This document shows, in pieces, positions 1 through 4,678 of a stretch of 9,266 nucleotides of DNA; the first letter of the stretch is position 1, and each line of letters starts with the position of its first letter. The translations under genes and the position numbers were made by a program. Source of the stretch: an uncultured Eubacteriales bacterium. GTDB taxonomy: Bacteria > Bacillota > Clostridia > Peptostreptococcales > Anaerovoracaceae. The notes beneath the pieces are model-generated. The model was not told the origin of the DNA. It did no database searches and saw nothing but the letters and a program-made list of their open reading frames with translations. Location of the stretch: assembly GCA_902803725.1 (NCBI GenBank), contig CADCRD010000051.1, positions 1 to 9,266 of the forward strand, written 5' to 3'.

Positions 1-55
1 ATCTCTTAAGTGCACTTTCCAAGCTTTCATTTTCTTTTACGATTACCTGTGCCAT
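1..55 (-). CDS. rpsU: 30S ribosomal protein S21, N-terminal fragment (runs off left edge)
   Basis: Only the first 18 codons are in the window, reading MAQVIVKENESLESALKR, which is the typical N terminus of bacterial ribosomal protein S21, a small basic protein of the 30S subunit involved in translation initiation. The ATG at 55-53 is set by a strong Shine-Dalgarno, AGGAGGTG at 71-64, eight bases upstream. The gene lies downstream of hit on the same strand; hit-rpsU is a common pair in clostridial genomes, usually followed by a yqeY-like gene, which would be outside the window. A near-consensus promoter lies at the end of hit, so rpsU can be transcribed independently. The assignment rests on a short but very characteristic peptide. 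Confidence 0.93.
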   Translation of the reverse strand, partial: MAQVIVKENESLESALKR

Positions 56-63
56 TCCGTCCT

Positions 64-71
64 CACCTCCT
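64..71 (-). promoter_or_regulatory. Ribosome binding site of rpsU
   Basis: AGGAGGTG on the minus strand is close to a full match to the anti-Shine-Dalgarno end of 16S rRNA. It sits eight bases before the rpsU ATG and confirms the start of this truncated gene. Confidence 0.85.
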
Positions 72-172
72 GACGTTAGTAAATTTCCTGTTTTCAAAAG
101 TAATGGTATTTTACGATGATGCCACTGTCAGATCATGCGCATATACGTCTATCTTCTGAACTCAGCCATGAT

Positions 173-202
173 ATTATACTATCAACCGGGTGGCCATGTC
201 AA
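173..202 (-). promoter_or_regulatory. Near-consensus vegetative promoter for rpsU, embedded in the end of hit
   Basis: On the minus strand a perfect TTGACA (202-197) is followed, after an 18-base spacer, by a perfect TATAAT (178-173). The -35 hexamer lies inside the last codons of hit and the -10 just after its stop. Transcription would start near 166, leaving an rpsU leader of about 110 bases. Only the spacer, one base longer than optimal, departs from the sigma-A consensus. This would uncouple S21 synthesis from hit. Confidence 0.8.
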
Positions 203-523
203 CTTTCTCTTTCCTAAAATATGAAGATGCAGATGTTTTACTGTCTGCATGCCATCTTCACCGCAGTTGATAACGACTCTGTAACCGTTTTCGAGTCCCA
301 GCCCTGCTGCAACATCCTTGATCTTACCCATCATATAACCAAGAAGCTCCTGATCTTCTTCCCTTATATCATCTGTACTGGCTATATGCTTTTTAGGTAT
401 CATCAGAACATGTACGGGAGCTTGTGGATCCAGATCATGGAAGCAGAATATCTTTTCATCTTCATAAGCCACATCGGCAGGTATCTCCCCGGCCGCTATC
501 TTGCAGAAAATGCAGTCACTCAT
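182..523 (-). CDS. hit: HIT family protein, HINT-type purine nucleoside phosphoramidase
   Basis: A complete 113-residue histidine-triad protein. The triad H-x-H-x-H-x-x is present as HLHLHIL (residues 97-103), preceded by QTV and followed by a C-terminal WPPG, the arrangement of HINT-branch enzymes. These cytoplasmic enzymes hydrolyse adenosine phosphoramidates and aminoacyl-adenylates through a nucleotidyl-histidine intermediate. The N-terminal CIFC (C4, C7) together with H46 and H97 fits the zinc site seen in many bacterial members. One deviation is GKR where the family usually has GGR after the triad. The ATG at 523 is preceded by AGGAGGG at 537-531 with seven bases of spacing. The protein has the normal length of the family. 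The next gene on the strand is rpsU; lexA is divergent on the other side. The physiological substrate cannot be told from sequence. Confidence 0.95.
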   Translation of the reverse strand: MSDCIFCKIAAGEIPADVAYEDEKIFCFHDLDPQAPVHVLMIPKKHIASTDDIREEDQELLGYMMGKIKDVAAGLGLENGYRVVINCGEDGMQTVKHLHLHILGKRKLTWPPG

Positions 524-621
524 ATGCTTTCCCTCCTGTCATGATAAAATATATTAAGATTCTGCCCGCAGGGCCGTCATACATCCAGTTCATAACATGA
601 CCCTGTCGCAAACTATTCTTG

Positions 622-649
622 CTTATATTTTAATTGATTTATTGATCAA
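622..649 (-). promoter_or_regulatory. Candidate promoter of hit
   Basis: On the minus strand TTGATC (649-644) is followed by a 16-base spacer and TATAAG (627-622). The -10 matches five of six consensus bases, the -35 only four. It is the best arrangement seen upstream of hit and would give a leader of about 90 bases. It lies only some 20 bases from the LexA box, so LexA might influence it. Confidence 0.35.
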
Positions 650-667
650 TGACAAGAACAATCATTC

Positions 668-694
668 AAGAACATGTGTTTACAACCTGTTCTT
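668..694 (+). promoter_or_regulatory. LexA (SOS) operator of lexA
   Basis: GAAC-ATGT-GTTT at 670-681 fits the GAAC-N4-GTTC/GTTT type of SOS box bound by LexA in Bacillus and Clostridium relatives. It overlaps the -35 hexamer of the lexA promoter (679-684), a position suited to repression by occlusion. A perfect 7-base inverted pair, AAGAACA (668-674) and TGTTCTT (688-694), extends beyond the core box and may add a second half-site. The site is assigned by pattern and position only. Confidence 0.7.
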
Positions 695-707
695 TTTATG
701 CTATCAT
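679..707 (+). promoter_or_regulatory. lexA promoter with extended -10
   Basis: TTTACA (679-684), a 17-base spacer, then TATCAT (702-707) preceded by a TGC extended -10 (699-701). Each hexamer matches the vegetative consensus at five of six positions. The -35 shares three bases with the LexA box at 670-681. Transcription would begin near 714, giving an unusually long leader of about 140 bases before the lexA start codon. Confidence 0.65.
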
Positions 708-852
708 TAAGACAGAATTTAAGAAACTGACTCCTGATCATCAGATACTACAGCATGAATGATCACAGGATAAGATATTTCATATCAAACATCATTGAAT
801 CAAGCATCTCAGGATAAATAAAACAGAGAAGAATTTTTAAAAGGAGAAAATC

Positions 853-1497
853 ATGGCTGCATTAAAAGAAAGAGAACGCAAAATACTGGAGTTTATGAAA
901 TCAGAGATAAAACAAAAAGGATATCCTCCCACTGTTCGCGAAATCTGCTCTGCCCTGGGAATAAAGTCAACATCAACGGTGCATAAAGACATTGAGAGCC
1001 TTGTTAAAAACGGCTGCATCAAAAAAGACCCTTCCAAACCCAGAGCACTCAATATCATTGATGAAGAGGAAGCTTCGGTCAAAGACAGCAAAGCGATGAT
1101 CGAACGAACAGATGTAATCGATGTTCCGGTCGTCGGACGAATTGCAGCAGGTGCTCCTATTCTTGCCGAACAGAATGTCGAGGATTCCTTCCCGATACCT
1201 GCCAGATATATATCTCATGGTGTTGATAACTTCATGCTCATTGTCAGAGGCGAGAGCATGATCGAGGCAGGAATAATGGACGGTGACTACATACTGGTCG
1301 AGCAGGCCAACACAGCAAACAACGGAGAAATAGTCGTCGCTATGATCGATGGATTTGAGAGCGAAGCTACAGTCAAAACATTCTATAAAGAAGAAGGCCA
1401 TATCAGGCTGCAGCCGGAAAACTCATCCATGAGCCCGATCATTGTAAACGATGTAACTATCCTTGGCAAAGTGAAAGGTGTATTCCGTTATTTCTGA
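853..1497 (+). CDS. lexA: LexA repressor, SOS response master regulator with autoproteolytic domain
   Basis: A complete 214-residue LexA. Residues 1-70 form the winged helix-turn-helix DNA-binding domain, with the characteristic GYPPTVREI at 23-31. Residues about 90-214 are the S24 peptidase-type latent protease domain. The self-cleavage bond is A99-G100 in GRIAAGAP, the nucleophile is S135 in RGESM, and the general base is K175 in EATVKTF, so the protein looks fully functional. When RecA filaments form on damaged DNA, LexA cuts itself and releases SOS genes. The ATG at 853 has AAGGAG at 841-846 six bases upstream. It is the only plus-strand gene here and stands alone, with its own promoter and an overlapping LexA box, consistent with autorepression. 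A hairpin at 1530-1573 follows the stop. Confidence 0.97.
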   Translation: MAALKERERKILEFMKSEIKQKGYPPTVREICSALGIKSTSTVHKDIESLVKNGCIKKDPSKPRALNIIDEEEASVKDSKAMIERTDVIDVPVVGRIAAGAPILAEQNVEDSFPIPARYISHGVDNFMLIVRGESMIEAGIMDGDYILVEQANTANNGEIVVAMIDGFESEATVKTFYKEEGHIRLQPENSSMSPIIVNDVTILGKVKGVFRYF

Positions 1498-1524
1498 TCA
1501 GATTTACCGAATAATGACTGAACG

Positions 1525-1573
1525 AAAAAAGAGCCGGTAACGCATCCGGATATCATCCAAATGCGCCGGCTCT
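1525..1573. terminator. Bidirectional terminator between lexA and the facing B3/4 gene
   Basis: An 8-base perfect stem, AGAGCCGG (1530-1537) with CCGGCTCT (1566-1573), encloses a 28-base loop that can pair further through GCAT (1542-1545) and ATGC (1561-1564). On the minus strand the stem is followed by a run of six T (complement of the A run at 1525-1530, of which 1530 is also the last stem base), a good Rho-independent terminator for the gene ending at 1596. On the plus strand it is followed by GTTTATTTG, a weaker U tract that could still serve lexA. Confidence 0.8.
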
Positions 1574-1595
1574 GTTTATTTGAGCATTGAATTAA

Positions 1596-2309
1596 TCAGA
1601 GTTCGTGTTCTGATTCATCTTTGCCTAATTTGAAAACCTCAACTTCTCCGCCAAGATATTTTTGAATATTCTTTGCCAGTGTCCAGATGGCATTATCAAG
1701 ATCTTCGCTTCTTTCCGGATCAACAGATTCCAGTATCAGAAATGCGTTTTTCGTATTCTCTGTCAGCATCGTGCGCTGTCCGTCTCTCCAGTTCCAGCAC
1801 CTGCATACAACACCTTCATCATCTCTGTAGATCAGTTCGCCCGGCAGAGCAGGATCCGGTTCATCACTGCCCAAAGGCAAGAAGTCCTCCCCTCCCTCTG
1901 CCAGCGTCAGAACAAGATCTCCCGCGAAATGATCCATATCCTCGCCGCCGCACGGCAGCGCATATGTGAGAGACACGGCATTATATATATCCACCAGCGG
2001 ATTGATACTGCCCGGCGGATTATCCTTTTGTACACGTTTCAGCATCGCTTCGATAGAGCAGCGTGCGCCTTTCCTGGTCTTGAATTTTCTGAAAGCTTCT
2101 CTCCATACTGAAACAACCCTGTTTTCAATGAAAGTTTCACTCGGAAGATGAGTTTTGCATGCTTCAAAACTTTCTTCCAGCAACTGACTTATCTCATCGA
2201 GACAGTCCAGTTTTGCCGGATCATTTACGATATTCTTTGCTGTAACCACACCAAGCTCAGCATCGGGGAACAGCTCAAGAAAATCTTTTTTCAAAATGAA
2301 TTTTGCCAT
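1596..2309 (-). CDS. Freestanding B3/B4 tRNA-binding (PheRS beta editing-like) domain protein
   Basis: A complete 237-residue protein resembling the B3/B4 domain of the phenylalanyl-tRNA synthetase beta chain, which in the synthetase hydrolyses mischarged Tyr-tRNA(Phe). Family signatures are NPLVDIYNAVSL (103-114), the following ALPCGGEDMD stretch, and a CRCWNWRDG segment (169-177) followed by T-x-x-T. No synthetase catalytic or anticodon-binding part is present, so this is a solo module (COG3382-like). Solo editing-type domains are often trans-editing factors that clear mischarged tRNA; that role is inferred here and the substrate is unknown. The ATG at 2309 has GGAGGA at 2321-2316, six bases upstream. 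The gene follows mrp by 68 bases on the same strand, probably in one transcript, and ends at a strong terminator. Confidence 0.85.
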   Translation of the reverse strand: MAKFILKKDFLELFPDAELGVVTAKNIVNDPAKLDCLDEISQLLEESFEACKTHLPSETFIENRVVSVWREAFRKFKTRKGARCSIEAMLKRVQKDNPPGSINPLVDIYNAVSLTYALPCGGEDMDHFAGDLVLTLAEGGEDFLPLGSDEPDPALPGELIYRDDEGVVCRCWNWRDGQRTMLTENTKNAFLILESVDPERSEDLDNAIWTLAKNIQKYLGGEVEVFKLGKDESEHEL

Positions 2310-2374
2310 TTATTTTCCTCCGTATATCACCGGACAATACTATTTCAATTGCCCGTTTAATAACTTTTCTTAGA

Positions 2375-2402
2375 TGATCACTTCTGTCTGATCACTTCTG
2401 TC
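2375..2402. repeat. Perfect 14-bp tandem duplication at the 3' end of mrp
   Basis: TGATCACTTCTGTC occurs twice in direct contact, at 2375-2388 and 2389-2402. The unit length is not a multiple of three, so the second copy is read in a different frame from the first and supplies the present stop codon of mrp. With one copy the protein would end LTEVII instead of LTEVIRQK. This looks like a recent slippage or duplication event in a tolerant C-terminal tail. Confidence 0.9.
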
Positions 2403-3214
2403 AAAGAGGAGCAATTGTCTGTAAGCCACTTCTCATCAACTGTCTCTATATTACCAGTGTCACATTTTTCAGCGATGGCTGGATCGACCGGAAGTTTTGC
2501 CAGTACAGGCACTCCATGTGAACCGGCTATTGCATCTATGTTGCTTTCACCGAATATCCTGATCTCCTTTCCGCAGTCTGGACATTTGACATAGCTCATG
2601 TTCTCAACTATGCCCAGTACAGGAACATTCATGAGTTCTGCCATTCGCAGGGCTTTTTCAACTATCATCGATACAAGATCCTGCGGTGATGTCACGACTA
2701 TGATACCGTCAACAGGCAATGACTGGAATACTGTCAGCGGAACATCCCCTGTGCCCGGCGGCATATCTACAAACATGACATCTATGTTGTCCCAGTGAGC
2801 CTCTGTCCAGAACTGAGTTATTGCACCTGTGATCACAGGTGCTCTCCATACTACCGGATCTTCCGGATTTTCAAGTATGAGATTGGCCGAAAGAACACTG
2901 ATACCGCCTTTGCTTACAGCCGGTTCAATACCCATCTTGCTCATATATACCCTGCCCTCGAGGCCGAACATTTTCGGCACTGACGGACCGGTGATATCGG
3001 CGTCCAGTACTGCTGTCTTCATTCCGCTGCGGCTGGCTGATACTGCCGAAAGTCCTGTTACAAGTGATTTTCCTACGCCGCCTTTGCCGCTGACGACGGC
3101 GATCACCTTGTCTACTTTACTGAATTCATTTAGGTTTTCCAGAAAGCTGGACGGATCTCTTTCCGCACAGTTTTCCTGACAGTTACTGCAGTCATGATTA
3201 CAATCTGTTGCCAT
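2378..3214 (-). CDS. mrp: Mrp/Nbp35-family Fe-S cluster carrier ATPase
   Basis: A complete 278-residue P-loop ATPase of the Mrp/Nbp35 branch of the MinD-ParA superfamily; members carry and insert iron-sulfur clusters into apoproteins in the cytoplasm. The deviant Walker A is GKGGVGKS (43-50), with the extra lysine K44, and the family signature DMPPGTGD is at 150-157. The CPDC motif at 211-214 fits the CxxC that holds the bridging cluster at the dimer interface. The N terminus has four more cysteines, C5, C9, C12 and C16 (C-x3-C-x2-C-x3-C), like the extra cluster-binding extension of Nbp35 but with shorter spacing. The ATG at 3214 has AAGGAG at 3227-3222, seven bases upstream. The last residues were reshaped by a 14-bp tandem duplication. 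It has its own promoter, and the B3/4 gene follows by 68 bases. Confidence 0.95.
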   Translation of the reverse strand: MATDCNHDCSNCQENCAERDPSSFLENLNEFSKVDKVIAVVSGKGGVGKSLVTGLSAVSASRSGMKTAVLDADITGPSVPKMFGLEGRVYMSKMGIEPAVSKGGISVLSANLILENPEDPVVWRAPVITGAITQFWTEAHWDNIDVMFVDMPPGTGDVPLTVFQSLPVDGIIVVTSPQDLVSMIVEKALRMAELMNVPVLGIVENMSYVKCPDCGKEIRIFGESNIDAIAGSHGVPVLAKLPVDPAIAEKCDTGNIETVDEKWLTDNCSSLTEVIRQK

Positions 3215-3323
3215 TTTTCTTCTCCTTTTACTATCTTTGCCTCATAATACTTCGCTTTAAGTTCATCAGCTTTTTGTTTGCTGAGAATGATCACACTGAA
3301 AAAATATAAGCATTCCGCTGTTC

Positions 3324-3352
3324 AAAATAACATCTGATATCAACTGTGTCAA
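3324..3352 (-). promoter_or_regulatory. Promoter of mrp and the B3/4 gene
   Basis: On the minus strand a perfect TTGACA (3352-3347), a 17-base spacer, and TATTTT (3329-3324) preceded by TGT, an extended -10. Spacing and -35 are ideal, the -10 is weaker. It lies in the 180-base gap after the methyltransferase and would start mrp transcription about 100 bases before the ATG. I see no clear terminator between the methyltransferase and this promoter, so read-through from upstream is also possible. Confidence 0.6.
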
Positions 3353-3358
3353 TATCAG
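3334..3358. promoter_or_regulatory. Inverted repeat over the mrp -35 region, possible operator
   Basis: CTGATAT (3334-3340) and ATATCAG (3352-3358) are perfect 7-base inverted arms, 11 bases apart. They flank the -35 hexamer of the mrp promoter, one arm within the spacer and the other just upstream. The geometry suits a dimeric regulator, but I cannot assign it to a known family. Confidence 0.4.
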
Positions 3359-3394
3359 GTGTGCCGAAATGATATATCAAATTTCAAATAACGA

Positions 3395-4678
3395 TCAGTA
3401 CGTCCACTGTGACTCACCGCCGAATATATCCCGTACGATCACGCTGATGCTGCCTTTGAATTCTCCGTTATAGTAAGTTTCCATACCATCTTTGCCCCTC
3501 GTAAAACTCATACTGTTCTTGTGAACTTTTCCGTCATACTCAAGATCGATGCTCCAGTTATCTATGAGGCACAGCGGATCCTGTGCTAATGATTCCTCTA
3601 AGATCTGCTGATCTTTTTTGTTAAGCTTGATGATCGCAGGATCAGGACGATATTCTTTGATACGAAGATCACAGTACCCGCCGCTCTCGACGAATTCGAT
3701 CTTAAGCCGCTGATCATCCTTCCCCTTTTCATCACGGACCTTGAATTCAAATGCACTGTCATCAGCCAGCAGTCTCTTCTTTGTCATTCCCACTGCGAGA
3801 GAACCCTTATCACATGCCATAAAACGTCTTTCAAGTTTACCGCATACAGCAGGCAGCGTCCCTGAACCACAAAAAAAGTCAGCGCAGATATCACCTTTTC
3901 TTGAGCAGCTGTTTACGATCAGAGAGATCAGTTTCTCCGGTTTTTGTGTCGCGTAACCGGTTCTTTCAGCAGCAGTACGCCCTACCATATCGACCGGCCA
4001 TACATCACGCATGTTCACCAGTGTGTACCAGCCATGCTCGTCTTCATATTCTGCAACATCTTTGAAATTGTATGGTTTAAGGCCGCGATTATATGATTTT
4101 TCTTTTGGTATATCAAGATAATAATCTTTTGTTTTTCCATAAAACAGCAGTGTATCGTGCTTTCTCGCAAAATGTCTCCGGCTGCTGCCGCCCGATTTGT
4201 ACTGCCATATGATCTCATTGACAAAATTCTCACGTCCGAATATTTCATCCATGATGATCTTCATATAATGAACTATATGCCAGTCAAGATGAAGCCATAT
4301 TGAGCCCTCATCAGAAAGCAGCTCCTTCATTCCCCAGAGACTTGTACATATTGTTTTTAAGTACTCTTCTTCACTTTTTCCCCATTTATCTTCATAAGCC
4401 AGCTGTTTCATACTGATTCCGTCGGCCGGCCTGACTGTTGCATCATAAGCAGCCTCCGAAAAAAAAGGAGGATCTGCATATATCAGCTGCAGCTTGCCGC
4501 TCATACCGATCTGAATCAAATACTTCATAAATGGAACATTGTCGGAATGAGCAAGTATATTACCCGTCCATCTGTTACGTTCGATAGTCGTATAACTTCC
4601 TGCCGCAGTCTGTTCATATTCTGTTTTACTGCTCCTGATTATTTCAGGCAGCTTATCCAAAAGGCTTTTTTCTCTCAT
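3395..4678 (-). CDS. Site-specific DNA methyltransferase, beta class (adenine-N6 or cytosine-N4), no restriction partner
   Basis: A complete 427-residue amino-methyltransferase. The catalytic motif IV, YADPPFFS (67-74, DPPF 69-72), comes before the AdoMet-binding motif I, FFCGSGT (268-274), which defines the beta-class order of type III Mod subunits and many type II enzymes. QKPEKL (245-250) is the usual segment before motif I. The stretch between the two motifs would hold the target-recognition part. Residues about 310-427 lie beyond the catalytic fold and end in a strand-rich segment with WSIDLEYDG (375-383) and ISVIVRDIFG (411-420), which looks like an Ig/PKD-type beta sandwich. The ATG overlaps the ygiQ stop in ATGA and no Shine-Dalgarno is visible, so translation is probably coupled. 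No restriction gene is adjacent. The recognition sequence and whether it makes m6A or m4C are unknown; DPPF occurs in both. Confidence 0.9.
   Translation of the reverse strand: MREKSLLDKLPEIIRSSKTEYEQTAAGSYTTIERNRWTGNILAHSDNVPFMKYLIQIGMSGKLQLIYADPPFFSEAAYDATVRPADGISMKQLAYEDKWGKSEEEYLKTICTSLWGMKELLSDEGSIWLHLDWHIVHYMKIIMDEIFGRENFVNEIIWQYKSGGSSRRHFARKHDTLLFYGKTKDYYLDIPKEKSYNRGLKPYNFKDVAEYEDEHGWYTLVNMRDVWPVDMVGRTAAERTGYATQKPEKLISLIVNSCSRKGDICADFFCGSGTLPAVCGKLERRFMACDKGSLAVGMTKKRLLADDSAFEFKVRDEKGKDDQRLKIEFVESGGYCDLRIKEYRPDPAIIKLNKKDQQILEESLAQDPLCLIDNWSIDLEYDGKVHKNSMSFTRGKDGMETYYNGEFKGSISVIVRDIFGGESQWTY

Larger units (their letters stand above)
524..852. other. Divergent intergenic region between hit and lexA
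   Basis: This 329-base A+T-rich stretch contains no credible gene. It holds a candidate hit promoter on the minus strand (622-649), a LexA box (670-681) inside a larger inverted repeat (668-694), and the lexA promoter (679-707). The lexA mRNA leader of about 140 bases follows. The leader contains two short palindromes, CTGAT-C-ATCAG (734-744) and GATAT-TTC-ATATC (774-786), of unknown meaning. A 10-base palindrome ATTGATCAAT lies at 641-650. A small GC-rich hairpin (GCCC/GGGC, 564-574) sits in the hit leader. Confidence 0.7.

Noticed and set aside
221..544. Plus-strand open frame opposite hit
   Set aside because: hit is complete on the other strand with the histidine triad and a good Shine-Dalgarno; the plus frame has no supporting signal.
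524..852. Riboswitch or small RNA in the lexA leader
   Set aside because: Only short A+T-rich palindromes are visible; nothing matches a known riboswitch core and there is no terminator-like hairpin before lexA.
3254..3295. Hairpin in the mrp leader (TCAGC/GCTGA around an A-rich loop) as a terminator or attenuator
   Set aside because: The stem is only five base pairs and no T run follows it on the minus strand.
3395..4678. A restriction-modification defence island
   Set aside because: No nuclease, helicase or specificity gene lies on either side; neighbours are housekeeping genes.
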